Positions 8,416 through 17,183 of a stretch of 64,000 bases of DNA are shown one piece after another. The position numbers were made by a program, and so were the translations under genes. Source of the stretch: Rhodospirillales bacterium (GTDB taxonomy: Bacteria > Pseudomonadota > Alphaproteobacteria > ATCC43930 > CGMCC-115725); contig JAQGID010000265.1 in assembly GCA_028291405.1 (NCBI GenBank), positions 62,001 to 126,000 on the forward strand, in the 5' to 3' direction. Positions within the stretch are counted from its first letter, which is position 1; every line of letters starts with the position of its first letter. Below the pieces are notes generated by a model, which did not search any database, was not told the DNA's origin, and was given only the letters and a program-made list of their open reading frames with translations.

Positions 8416-9840
8416 ATGGCTCCATCGCAGCAATATTTCACCTTCGCCGGCCGCTTCGTCATCGTCGGCTTCGGCAGCATCGGGCAAGGGGTGTTGCCGC
8501 TTTTGTTGCGTCACCTGGGGATGAAGGCGGAGCAGATCACGATCGTCACGGCCGAGCCGCGCGGCGCCGATGAGGCGCAAGAATATGGCGTCAGCTTTCA
8601 TATGACGCCTTTGACGCGCGACAATTACGTCACGCTCCTCGACGAGCTGCTCCAGCCTGGCGATTTCCTTCTCAACGTTTCTGTCGAGGTGTCGAGCGTT
8701 GCGCTCATCGAATATTGCCAGTCGCATGGAGTCTCCTATCTCGATACCTGCATCGAGCCGTGGCCCGGGGGCTATACCGACCCCTCGTTGACCCCGTCCG
8801 AGCGCTCGAACTACGGACTGCGAGAAGCGGCGCTGGCGCTCCGCGGTTCCGCGCCGGCGACGGCGCCAACTGCGCTCATCACCCATGGCGCGAACCCTGG
8901 CCTCGTCTCACATTTCATCAAGCGGGCCCTGATCAAGCTCGCCGGCGACCAGGGACTTGGCGACCGCCGTCCCACGTCGCGCCGGCAATGGGGGGAATTG
9001 GCTCGCGACCTCGGCATCAAGGTCATCCACATCGCCGAGCGCGACACCCAGGTCGCGAGACAAGCCAAACGGGTCGGTGAGTTCGTCAACACCTGGTCGA
9101 TCGACGGCTTTGTCGGCGAAGGCCAGCAGCCCGCCGAGCTCGGCTGGGGCACGCACGAGCGCCATTTCCCGCCCGACGGCAATCGTCACGCGGCGGGCTC
9201 GGGCAGCGCGATCTGGCTCAGCCGACCGGGCGCCGGCATGTGCGTGCGCAGCTGGACGCCGCTCGAAGGGCCCTATCATGGGTTCCTCATCACCCACAGC
9301 GAGGCGATCTCGATCGCGGATTATCTGACGGTCCGGGCCGAGGACGGCAGCGCCGCATACCGGCCGACCGTCCATTACGCCTACCATCCCTGCGACGACG
9401 CCGTCCTATCGCTGCACGAGCTGGCCGGCAAGAACTGGAACGTCCAGGGCAAGAAGCGCCTGTTGATGGAGGAGATCGTCGAGGGCACCGACGAACTCGG
9501 CGTCCTGCTCATGGGACATGCGCGCGGCGCCTACTGGTATGGCTCGCGCCTGTCGATCACCGAGGCGAGAGAGCTCGCCCCGCACAACAATGCGACCAGC
9601 CTTCAGGTCACCGTTTCGGTCCTGGCCGGCGTTGTCTGGGTCCTCGAAAACCCCGGTCGCGGCATCGTCGAGCCGGACGAGATCAATTACGATCGCATCC
9701 TCGAAATCTGCCGGCCCTATCTCGGGCACATCGTCGGCGTCTACGGGAGTTGGACGCCGCTCGAGGATCGCGGCCGGCTTTTCCCTGAAGACATCGACGC
9801 CGCCGACCCCTGGCAGTTCAAGAACTTCCGCGTGACCTGA
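8416..9840 (+). CDS. hss: Homospermidine synthase
   Basis: Makes sym-homospermidine from putrescine (two putrescines, or putrescine plus spermidine) using NAD+ as a prosthetic hydride carrier. The 474-aa length is that of bacterial HSS. The N-terminus has a Rossmann fingerprint VIVGFGSIGQGVLPLL near residues 15-30. Family stretches include YLDTCIEPWPGGYTD near 110, ITHGANPGLVSHFIKRAL near 155-172, and a C-terminal region with GHARGAYWYGSRL. Homospermidine is the characteristic long polyamine of many alphaproteobacteria. The gene has its own promoter and converges on a glycosyltransferase, overlapping it by 100 bases. Confidence 0.96.
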   Translation: MAPSQQYFTFAGRFVIVGFGSIGQGVLPLLLRHLGMKAEQITIVTAEPRGADEAQEYGVSFHMTPLTRDNYVTLLDELLQPGDFLLNVSVEVSSVALIEYCQSHGVSYLDTCIEPWPGGYTDPSLTPSERSNYGLREAALALRGSAPATAPTALITHGANPGLVSHFIKRALIKLAGDQGLGDRRPTSRRQWGELARDLGIKVIHIAERDTQVARQAKRVGEFVNTWSIDGFVGEGQQPAELGWGTHERHFPPDGNRHAAGSGSAIWLSRPGAGMCVRSWTPLEGPYHGFLITHSEAISIADYLTVRAEDGSAAYRPTVHYAYHPCDDAVLSLHELAGKNWNVQGKKRLLMEEIVEGTDELGVLLMGHARGAYWYGSRLSITEARELAPHNNATSLQVTVSVLAGVVWVLENPGRGIVEPDEINYDRILEICRPYLGHIVGVYGSWTPLEDRGRLFPEDIDAADPWQFKNFRVT

Positions 9841-10964
9841 GCGAGCCCTGGGTTGAGCTGACGGAGATTGCTGGGCTGGGCGTAGGCGTGCTCGAGCGGC
9901 TGCTGCATGACGTTCCGCTCCGGCATCAAGCGGCTGAGCCAACCCTTGCGTTTGCGCGCGACGCTCAATGGGGCGAGGTTGCGGGCCAGCCACGGCTTTG
10001 GGACGATCGGCAGCAGCGCGAATGCGATCGACGAGGCGAGGCTCTTTGCGAACCGATTGTGGGGAAAGCTCCAGCTTGCTCGGATCCCGGCGAGCACCAG
10101 GCCGAGCACCGTGTCGCCGGGAAAGGGGTGCGTCGCCGGGTCGAGGCGTAGCGACAAGATCCGGTTCTTGCAATGGCCCGGGATGTGGAGCGAGAGTTCG
10201 CGCCGGATCGGGTCCCCGAGCGATTCCGCATGCACCTTGACCGCCGCCTCGCGATCGGTCTCGTTCTCGAGGCACCGCCGGAGCTTGGCGAGGCTGATGC
10301 TGCCGGCCTCGCTATGATTACGGCCGTGCTCGCGATAGGCGCCGAGCGGGCGTGGCACCGAGACGATGAGACCGTAAAGCGGGGCGAGCCCGATGACGAG
10401 CCCGTCGATACCGATGCGCCAGACCCTTTCATCGGCCGGCAGCATATGCTCGAGCGCGCGACGCGCGAAGGCATTGCCGCTGGCTGGCGGGCTGGGATAG
10501 TAGCCGTAGCTGCGGACCATCGATAGCGTGTCGCGGCTGCTCGCAAAAGGCAGGTTGGGTACGCGACCGCCCCGCGGTCGCTCGACGGCATCGACGATGT
10601 CGAGCGGAAACTGCACCTTCGCGACCTCGGGTGACCATACGCGCGCGATCTCCGCCGTTGCCTCGGGATAGAGCACATCGTCGGAATCGAGAAACAGCAC
10701 GATATCGCCGCGGCTTGCCCGAAATCCGCTGTTGTAGGCGCCGCCCTGGCCGCGCCGCTCCTGGAGTACCGTGACGCAGCGCTCGCGATAGCGTGCGATG
10801 ATCTTCCGCGAGTCGTCGGTCGAGCCGTCGTCGACGACGATGAGCTCGGTTCGCTGGTAGTGCTGGCTGAGCGCACTCTCGATCGCGCGGCCAAGGTACT
10901 GCGCATAATTGTGGTTGTTGATGACGATACTGATCAGCGGCAGATCCATCGGATCGATCGACAC
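9741..10964 (-). CDS. Family 2 glycosyltransferase
   Basis: GT-A fold transferase of about 407 aa. The N-terminus shows the GT2 pattern: ISIVINNHNYAQYL, then ELIVVDDGSTDDS, then the metal-binding LFLDSDD near residue 95. The acceptor side (residues about 200-400) is not diagnostic and has no clear membrane helix, so the product could be a surface polysaccharide or a glycan on lipid or protein. I chose the GTG at 10964, which has AGGTG about 9 bases before it. The ATG at 10949 would shorten the protein by five residues. The frame also extends to an ATG at 11105, but that N-terminus is unlike the family. Its 3' end overlaps hss by 100 bases. Confidence 0.88.
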   Translation of the reverse strand: MSIDPMDLPLISIVINNHNYAQYLGRAIESALSQHYQRTELIVVDDGSTDDSRKIIARYRERCVTVLQERRGQGGAYNSGFRASRGDIVLFLDSDDVLYPEATAEIARVWSPEVAKVQFPLDIVDAVERPRGGRVPNLPFASSRDTLSMVRSYGYYPSPPASGNAFARRALEHMLPADERVWRIGIDGLVIGLAPLYGLIVSVPRPLGAYREHGRNHSEAGSISLAKLRRCLENETDREAAVKVHAESLGDPIRRELSLHIPGHCKNRILSLRLDPATHPFPGDTVLGLVLAGIRASWSFPHNRFAKSLASSIAFALLPIVPKPWLARNLAPLSVARKRKGWLSRLMPERNVMQQPLEHAYAQPSNLRQLNPGLAQVTRKFLNCQGSAASMSSGKSRPRSSSGVQLP

Positions 10965-11200
10965 GAGGTGACACCTATCTCGTTGAATGGCCAGGTCGGG
11001 TGACCGCAATGAGCGGCCCTCCGCTCTGGGTGTCGACGACCGCGACCTATCGACCAAACAGTCGACCCTGCGATTAATTCCAGATAATAACAAAGTGTTG
11101 CGCAATAGGGCGTCAAGGACACTTCGATGTCACCGTTATCTTTCTTTGTGGTTGCATTGATTTAGCGTAATACGATGCAATCATAGAAAGAGAATGCCCT

Positions 11201-11216
11201 ATGCCTTCACAGGCAT
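11201..11216 (-). terminator. Short hairpin just after the receiver gene
   Basis: ATGCC (11201-11205) and GGCAT (11212-11216) pair around TTCACA, starting 5 bases beyond the receiver-gene stop on the minus strand. It is a weak 5-bp stem in an AT-richer gap (11105-11220), so a terminator role is only possible. Confidence 0.3.
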
Positions 11217-11220
11217 TGGC

Positions 11221-11601
11221 TTATCGATCAATGGGGAACATTGATGCGATCTCGCCGCAGAGTTGCTGCGGCAAGTAAGGTTTCTTGAGAAGACGATCGG
11301 CGGCCGAGAGATCGGTTGCGTAGCCGGAGGTGAACAGCACCTTGAGCAGAGGCGCTGCCTCGCGTGCCCGCGCCGCGAGTTCGAAGCCGTTCAACCGAGG
11401 CATGACGACGTCGGTAAACAGCAGGTCGATCGAACGCTCGCGCTTCAGCACGGACAAAGCGTCGAGCCCGTCCTCGGCAGACAATACGCGATAGCCACGA
11501 TTCTCGAGGACGGCGACAGCATAATCCCGCACGTCGGGGTCGTCGTCGACCACGAGGATTGTCCGCTCAGGAAGGTTCGGTTCCGTCGCCAAGTGGTGCA
11601 C
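11221..11601 (-). CDS. Stand-alone response-regulator receiver protein (CheY-like)
   Basis: A 126-aa single receiver domain with no output domain. The acidic pocket is VVDDDPD near residues 17-23. The phospho-acceptor Asp is in LLFTDVVMP near residue 64, the switch Ser/Thr in LFTSGYA near 92, and the conserved Lys in LLKKPYLP near 108. The start is a GTG at 11601, since no in-frame ATG precedes VVDDD. No histidine kinase lies nearby, so the signalling partner is unknown. The sequence is closest to the single-domain receivers that often follow hybrid PAS kinases in alphaproteobacteria. Confidence 0.9.
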   Translation of the reverse strand: MHHLATEPNLPERTILVVDDDPDVRDYAVAVLENRGYRVLSAEDGLDALSVLKRERSIDLLFTDVVMPRLNGFELAARAREAAPLLKVLFTSGYATDLSAADRLLKKPYLPQQLCGEIASMFPIDR

Positions 11602-11754
11602 TTCTCAGTTATCGAGATCGATCGAGGAGTGAATGGCGAGGACATGCCACAACGTTCATGACGCCGCAATCAACTTTTCGCGGGGGATTTACTCGCGACA
11701 CGCGCATTTTTCGACCTTAACGCGGAGTTTACCAGGTCCTTGTATTGAAGGCGG

Positions 11755-11949
11755 ATGCAGATTCCCGCTCAGAAACCCCCTATCTCGTCCGTCTATCTGA
11801 ATTTGCTCCAGTCGCGGCAGGCGACGCCCGTCGCGGCGCGCGGCACCGCGCCGAGCCAGCCGACGGCGACGCGGCCGCTCGATCCGAGCAGCGCTCCGCG
11901 CGGTCCCGGTCCGGCGCCGCGCGGCAGCATCATCGACATCAAGGTGTGA
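11755..11949 (+). CDS. Small Pro/Ala/Arg-rich hypothetical protein ending in IIDIKV
   Basis: A 64-aa ORF with ATG 11755 and a GAAGGCGG ribosome site. It is disordered and rich in Pro, Ala and Arg, ending in [11 protein letters not shown] second small protein in this window (36709-36999) has the same design and ends in AEVNIEI. No domain or membrane segment is visible. It ends 26 bases before purH, which converges on it. Low complexity makes it hard to separate from chance, but start, ribosome site and tail motif favour a gene. Confidence 0.5.
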   Translation: MQIPAQKPPISSVYLNLLQSRQATPVAARGTAPSQPTATRPLDPSSAPRGPGPAPRGSIIDIKV

Positions 11950-11974
11950 ACGACCGACCCTTTATTTCCGTCGT

Positions 11975-13558
11975 TCAGTGGCGGAAATGGCGCATTCCCG
12001 TGAAGACCATCGCCAGTCCGTGCTCGTCGGCGGCAGCGATGACCTCCTTGTCGCGCACCGACCCGCCCGGCTGGATCACCGCGGTGGCGCCGGCTTCGAC
12101 GGCGGCCAGCAACCCGTCGGCGAAGGGGAAGAAGGCATCGGACGCGACAACCGAGCCGACGGTCGGGCTGGCGAGGAGGCCGGCAGCCTTGCCGGCCTCC
12201 TCGGCCTTCCAGCGCGCGATGCGGGCGCTGTCGACGCGGCTCATCTGTCCGGCGCCGATCCCGACCGTCGCGCCTGCCTTGGCGTAGACGATGGCATTAG
12301 ACTTGACATGCTTGCAGACGCGGAACGCGAAGATCAGATCGGCGATCTCCGCCGGCGTCGGCGCGCGTTTGGTGACGACCGTCAGATCGGCCTCGCCGAC
12401 GCGGCCGTTGTCGCGCGTCTGGAGCAGATAGGCACCGGCCAGAGAACGCAGGGTCATCCCGGGAGCAGTGGGATCCGGCATGCCGCCGGTCGTCAGTACC
12501 CGTAGCGAATTCTTCCGCGCCAGCACGGCGCGGGCCTCGTCGTCGACCGCGGGAGCGATGATGACCTCGAGGAACAACTTCGCCATCGCCTCGGCCGCCG
12601 CGGCATCGAGCGGCCGGTTGACGGCGATGATGCCGCCGAAGGCGCTCACCGGATCGCAGGCGTGGGCTTTTCCGTAGGCGTCGAGCAAGCTCCCACCCGT
12701 CGCGACGCCGCACGGATTGGCATGCTTGATGATCGCGACGGCGGGTGCGTCCAGCTCGGCGACCAGCTCGAAGGCGGCGTCGGTGTCGTTGAGGTTGTTG
12801 TAGGAGAGCTCCTTGCCCTGGAGCTGCTGCGCCGTGGCGACGCCCGGCCGCGCCCCGTCGCCGACGTAGAAGGCGGCCTGTTGATGCGGGTTCTCGCCAT
12901 AGCGCAGGATCTGCTTGCGCTTGCCGCCGAAGGTGATGGGGTCGGGGAAGACCTCGCCGCGCTGCTGCGCCATCCAGGCGGCAATGCTCGCATCATAGGC
13001 GGCGGTGCACGCATAGGCGGTGCCGGCAAGGCGTCGCCGCAACGCCAGCGTCGTGCCGCCATGCGCCGCGATCTCGGCCAGCACCTCGCCGTAGTCGGCG
13101 GGATCGGTGACGACCGTCACGAAATCATGGTTTTTGGCGGCGCCGCGGATCAGCGAGGGGCCGCCGATATCGATGTTCTCGATGCACTCGTCCCACGCGG
13201 CCCCGCGCGCCACGGTCTGCGCGAAGGGATAGAGATTGACGACGACGAGGTCGATCGTCCGAATGCTATGACTCTCCAGCGCCTCGCGATGTGCCGGCGC
13301 GTCACGACGCGCTAGGATGCCGCCGTGCAGCGCCGGGTGCAGCGTCTTGACGCGGCCATCGAGCATCTCGGGAAAGCGCGTTTCGGCGGCGACGTCGGTG
13401 ACCGGGATCCCGGCCTCCTGGAGCGTCCGCGCGGTGCCGCCGGTCGACAGAATCTCGACGCCGCGAGCAACGAGATCCCGCGCCAACCCGACCAGCCCGG
13501 TCTTGTCGAAGACGGAGATCAGCGCCCGTTCGATGGGGCGGAGCGAGGCATCGGACAT
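11975..13558 (-). CDS. purH: Bifunctional AICAR transformylase / IMP cyclohydrolase
   Basis: Catalyses the last two steps of IMP synthesis: formyl transfer from 10-formyl-THF to AICAR, then ring closure. At 527 aa it is full length. The N-terminal IMP cyclohydrolase (MGS-like) domain covers about residues 1-150 ([38 protein letters not shown]). The transformylase domain follows, with [10 protein letters not shown] near 220, the catalytic KHANPCGVA near 270, and the C-terminal [10 protein letters not shown] stretch. The order purH, sugar-phosphate transferase, heparinase-like, rpe, rsmB on one strand is a familiar alphaproteobacterial arrangement. Confidence 0.98.
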   Translation of the reverse strand: MSDASLRPIERALISVFDKTGLVGLARDLVARGVEILSTGGTARTLQEAGIPVTDVAAETRFPEMLDGRVKTLHPALHGGILARRDAPAHREALESHSIRTIDLVVVNLYPFAQTVARGAAWDECIENIDIGGPSLIRGAAKNHDFVTVVTDPADYGEVLAEIAAHGGTTLALRRRLAGTAYACTAAYDASIAAWMAQQRGEVFPDPITFGGKRKQILRYGENPHQQAAFYVGDGARPGVATAQQLQGKELSYNNLNDTDAAFELVAELDAPAVAIIKHANPCGVATGGSLLDAYGKAHACDPVSAFGGIIAVNRPLDAAAAEAMAKLFLEVIIAPAVDDEARAVLARKNSLRVLTTGGMPDPTAPGMTLRSLAGAYLLQTRDNGRVGEADLTVVTKRAPTPAEIADLIFAFRVCKHVKSNAIVYAKAGATVGIGAGQMSRVDSARIARWKAEEAGKAAGLLASPTVGSVVASDAFFPFADGLLAAVEAGATAVIQPGGSVRDKEVIAAADEHGLAMVFTGMRHFRH

Positions 13559-13650
13559 CGCGGCTTCCTATGAGGACGAGCGGGGAAAGCCGGACCTTAG
13601 CCTTGCCCACTGCGGCGTTCAAGGCGGTGACGCGCCTTGCAGCCCTGCAT

Positions 13651-14676
13651 TCAGGCGCGCTGCCGTACGCGCCGCCGCGTCAGGGCGAAGATCAACAGCG
13701 CGACGGCGGCTGCCGCGATCGCAAGGCTGGGGACGAACCATTCGTCCGCCGCCAGGATCGCCATGGCGACCAACACCAGATCGGCGAGCAGGATGCGCTG
13801 GACGACCGCGGCGTGCGAGAGGCCGCGCTGCACAGCGCGCTGGTAGGCATGCTCGCGATGCGCCAGCCAGATCTTCTCTCCGCGCGACAGCCGGCGCAGC
13901 AGGGTCCAGGTCGCATCCGTCAGGTAGTAGAGCGGCAGAATGAGTGCGGTCGCCCAGAAGGTGGTCGCTGCGATTGAGAGAAGCAGCCAGCCGGTGAGAT
14001 AGCCGAGCGGCACGCTGCCGACGTCGCCGAGGAAGACTTTCGCCTTGTGCCAATTCCACGCCAGGAAGCCGAGCCCGGCCCCGGCGATGGCGGCCCCGAA
14101 CAGACTCGCTCCGGCGACTCCGGCGCCGGGGAACAAGAAGGCGGTCAGCGCGATGCCGCCGCCGATGCACGCCGTCTCGACGCCCGTGATTCCGTCGATC
14201 CCGTCCATGAAGTTGTACAGGTTGACGAACCACAGCCAGAGGAGGCCGCTGACGAGGATGTCGAGCCAGACCGGCAGGAAGCCCTGAAAGACCGCGCCGG
14301 CGCCGGGCAATACGGCGAGCCCACCGGCCACCGCGAGCGACTGAACCGCGAGGCGGAGCAAGGGTGAGAGACCGACGAGATCGTCGCGCCACGAGACGAC
14401 GGCCAGCGCTGCGGCGATGACGATGATGGCGAACACGCCCCATTCGGCCGCCTGACCCGCGAGGATCATGAGGAAGATCAGCAGCAGCACGCCGACGACC
14501 GCGATGCCGCCGCCGCGCGGGATCGGCACGTCGTGCGACGAGCGGTGGTTGGGCTGGTCGAGAATGGCGCGCCGGCGAAGTTCCGGCAGGACGAGGCGCG
14601 TCGCCGCCGCGGTCAGAACCAGCGCAATGGCGAAGACCGAGAGGATCGTTATGGGTGCGGCGGCGTCGATCACCAT
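13651..14676 (-). CDS. Polyprenyl-phosphate N-acetylhexosamine-1-phosphate transferase (MraY/WecA family)
   Basis: A multi-pass inner-membrane enzyme of 341 aa that moves a sugar-1-phosphate from a UDP-sugar to undecaprenyl phosphate, starting a surface glycan. Family signatures are LDQPNHRSSH with PRGGG near residues 39-57, the Mg-binding WRDDLVGLSP near 96, NFMDGIDGITG near 155, KVFLGDVGSVP near 210, and a cytoplasmic HREHAYQRA near 272. The HREHAYQRA loop and overall length fit the WecA/WbpL type rather than MraY, and no other murein genes are adjacent. A GGTGAG site precedes ATG 14676. Sugar specificity is not decidable from sequence. Confidence 0.9.
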   Translation of the reverse strand: MVIDAAAPITILSVFAIALVLTAAATRLVLPELRRRAILDQPNHRSSHDVPIPRGGGIAVVGVLLLIFLMILAGQAAEWGVFAIIVIAAALAVVSWRDDLVGLSPLLRLAVQSLAVAGGLAVLPGAGAVFQGFLPVWLDILVSGLLWLWFVNLYNFMDGIDGITGVETACIGGGIALTAFLFPGAGVAGASLFGAAIAGAGLGFLAWNWHKAKVFLGDVGSVPLGYLTGWLLLSIAATTFWATALILPLYYLTDATWTLLRRLSRGEKIWLAHREHAYQRAVQRGLSHAAVVQRILLADLVLVAMAILAADEWFVPSLAIAAAAVALLIFALTRRRVRQRA

Positions 14677-14698
14677 GGGACGCTCACCGCTCTGTCGG

Positions 14699-16399
14699 TC
14701 ATGAATCAGGCATCAGGGAAGCGGATCTCACGGCATCCGGCGCCTTCTTCGCCTCGCGGCGGATCGCCCAGCGGACCGTCGCACCCTGCGTCCCGACGTG
14801 GCCGGCGAGGACGACCTGCTGCGTCTTGCGGATGTCGCCCGAGCCGAGATAGACGCTCTCGCCGAGACCGATCTGTGCGCCTTCGGCGCGCAGCCGGAAG
14901 CCGATGCCGCTCGGCAGGCGCAGCAGCGCGGCGCTGCCGTCCTGGACGAGCGAGACCTGCACGGTCGGGTGCAGATGAAAGCGGATCGCGAAGCCCTCGC
15001 CGGCGCGGCCGGTCAGGCTGTCCTCGCCACGCAGATCGTCACCGTCGGCCGCGAGGAAAAGCTGGCGCGAATGGGTGAGCGCGAAGCTCTGGCCGTAGCC
15101 GTTGTGCGACGTCGCGACCCACTGGCTTCCGTCCTCCTCGACCCGGTCGACCGGCACCACGACCGGGCGCCTGCCGATCGTTCCATCAGCCAGGATCTCG
15201 GCCGAGTTCGTGTCGGCGACGATCAGCGTCGAATGCGCCGCCGTGTTGCGCGCCGCGCGTCGCCATTGCGGATTGGCGCCGCTATAGGCGCCGCAGTTCA
15301 CGATCAGACGCTCGCGGCCATGGCTCATCTCGAAGGACAGCGTCCCGGCGTGGGCGTGGCCGTCAAAGCCGTGCGGCGGCGGCGCGCCGGTATCGACGAT
15401 GACCAGCGTCTTGCCGCCCTGCAATCGTTGAAAGCCGCTGTACGGGGCGCTCGCGGCGGACTTGCCGCGCACTTCGGCGCGGGTCAGGACGAGATCGGCG
15501 AGGGCGCCGTATTCCTCGGCGGTGTCGTTGAATTGGGCCAACCGACCGTCGCCGTGGCGGAACAAGCGCAGCATCGGCGCCATCCGGTCGATCGCATGCT
15601 GCAGCGAATCCGGCACAACGATATGAGCCGCACGCAGCGCCGTCCGAATGTCGACGAGGTCACGGAGCACCGAGAGCTGCACCGCCGGGCTGCGCTCGAC
15701 ATGACCGCCGTCCGGCAGAATCTGAGCCCGCAGCTCGTGGTCGAGCGCATTAAGCGCTTTGGCGATCCGCCGCTCGCTGGCGTCGAGCGCGATGCTGGCA
15801 AGCACAAGACCCTTGAGCGCCTGCAGGCGTGCTGCGCCGACCTCCTCGAAGGCGGCGACACGCGCGAGATGGCGGAGCTGCCGGGCGATACTGGCGAGCG
15901 CGGCGTCGCGCAACGCGTCGGCGTCGTCGAGGAACGCCTCGGACTGCGTCACCCAGGCGACGAGGCGCGTTCCCAGGATGTCGGCGCGCCAGATCAGCGG
16001 ATGCCAATCGGAATGCTGCCGGATCCACGCGGCGACCGCTGCGCGACCGACGGACCGCGCCTCGGCGCCGCCCAGCGCGGCAAGGTCGGCGAGCCACGCG
16101 AAACGATGATACTCGGAAAGCCAGTCGGCAGGAGCCGCTGCCGGCGCTGCGTAGTCGGCAGGCAGCTGCACCGTTTCGCCGGAGAGACGAAGCTCGCCGG
16201 CGACGATCGCGGCGCCGCGCTTCGCGTCGCCCGGCCAGCGGATCGGCAGCGCCACGGCGAGCTCGCGCGGCGCGTTGCCGCTCAGCGTCAGGCGGTAGAG
16301 CGTGTGGCGCGCCAGGGCCGCCATGAGCTGGCGCCTCAATCGGATTGCTGGCCCGTCGACCATTTGCTGAAGGGTCGCGCCGCCGGTAACGACGGTCAT
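14699..16399 (-). CDS. Heparinase II/III family protein
   Basis: A 566-aa protein with an N-terminal helical alpha/alpha toroid (residues about 90-300) and a C-terminal beta-sandwich beginning near YSGFQRLQGGKT (residue 340). The heparinase II/III signature is visible as FDGHAHAGTLSFEMSHGRERLIVNCG, containing the metal-binding His and Asp region, and AAHSTLIVADTNSAE. There is no obvious signal peptide, which is usual for this alphaproteobacterial subgroup. A polysaccharide-lyase role is a family inference; the natural substrate is unknown. It sits 14 bases after rpe on the same strand, and the adjacent sugar-1-phosphate transferase hints at envelope-glycan metabolism. Confidence 0.88.
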   Translation of the reverse strand: MTVVTGGATLQQMVDGPAIRLRRQLMAALARHTLYRLTLSGNAPRELAVALPIRWPGDAKRGAAIVAGELRLSGETVQLPADYAAPAAAPADWLSEYHRFAWLADLAALGGAEARSVGRAAVAAWIRQHSDWHPLIWRADILGTRLVAWVTQSEAFLDDADALRDAALASIARQLRHLARVAAFEEVGAARLQALKGLVLASIALDASERRIAKALNALDHELRAQILPDGGHVERSPAVQLSVLRDLVDIRTALRAAHIVVPDSLQHAIDRMAPMLRLFRHGDGRLAQFNDTAEEYGALADLVLTRAEVRGKSAASAPYSGFQRLQGGKTLVIVDTGAPPPHGFDGHAHAGTLSFEMSHGRERLIVNCGAYSGANPQWRRAARNTAAHSTLIVADTNSAEILADGTIGRRPVVVPVDRVEEDGSQWVATSHNGYGQSFALTHSRQLFLAADGDDLRGEDSLTGRAGEGFAIRFHLHPTVQVSLVQDGSAALLRLPSGIGFRLRAEGAQIGLGESVYLGSGDIRKTQQVVLAGHVGTQGATVRWAIRREAKKAPDAVRSASLMPDS

Positions 16400-16413
16400 C
16401 TACTGGGACACCG

Positions 16414-17088
16414 TCATTCTTGGCCTCCGGCCGCGCGCAGCATCCGGATATTGTCGGCGTAGCGAGACGGTCCGCCCGCGAACCCCGCGGTGCCGGCGAC
16501 GAGCACGTCGGCGCCGGCGGCGATCGCGGCACCGGCGGTCTCGGCGTTGATGCCGCCGTCCACCTCGAGATCGATGCTGCGGCCGCTGCCGTCGATCATC
16601 CGACGTACGACGGCGATCTTGGCGAGCTGCGAGGCGATGAAGCTCTGCCCGCCGAAGCCCGGGTTGACGCTCATCACCAGGACCAGATCGACGAGGTCCA
16701 TGACGCCTTCGACATGCGCCGGCGGCGTCGCCGGGTTCAACGCGACGCCGCAGCGCCTGCCGTGCGACTTGATGAGCTGCAGCGTGCGGTGCAGATGCGG
16801 GCCGGCCTCCGGATGCACCGTGATGATATCGGCGCCGGCGGTGGCGAAGTCGGCGATGTAGGGATCGGCGGGCGCGATCATGAGATGGACGTCGAAGGGC
16901 AGGTCCGAATGCGGCCGCAGCGCCCGCACGACAACTGGCCCGATCGTGAGATTCGGCACGAAATGCCCGTCCATCACGTCGATGTGGAGATAGTCGGCGC
17001 CGGCTGCGGTCATCGCGCGCGCCTCCTCGCCGAGCCGCGCGAAATCGGCGGAGAGCATCGACGGCGCTATGCGGACGGGCTGACGCAT
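16414..17088 (-). CDS. rpe: Ribulose-phosphate 3-epimerase
   Basis: Interconverts ribulose-5-P and xylulose-5-P in the pentose phosphate and Calvin pathways. The 224-aa TIM barrel carries all signatures: [10 protein letters not shown] at the N-terminus, the metal site [12 protein letters not shown] near residues 33-44, FDVHLMI near 63, [13 protein letters not shown] near 138-150, and EVDGGIN near 173. ATG 17088 is selected because AGGA precedes it and the protein begins at the canonical point; an upstream in-frame ATG adds 17 atypical residues. Confidence 0.97.
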   Translation of the reverse strand: MRQPVRIAPSMLSADFARLGEEARAMTAAGADYLHIDVMDGHFVPNLTIGPVVVRALRPHSDLPFDVHLMIAPADPYIADFATAGADIITVHPEAGPHLHRTLQLIKSHGRRCGVALNPATPPAHVEGVMDLVDLVLVMSVNPGFGGQSFIASQLAKIAVVRRMIDGSGRSIDLEVDGGINAETAGAAIAAGADVLVAGTAGFAGGPSRYADNIRMLRAAGGQE

Positions 17089-17183
17089 CGCTCGTGTCCT
17101 AACAAGGAAAGCGCCTTGCCGCAAGCGCTGCGGCGACACTGACGCAAGTTCGGACCCGCTTGCGCCGTAAGGCGTTTATACCG

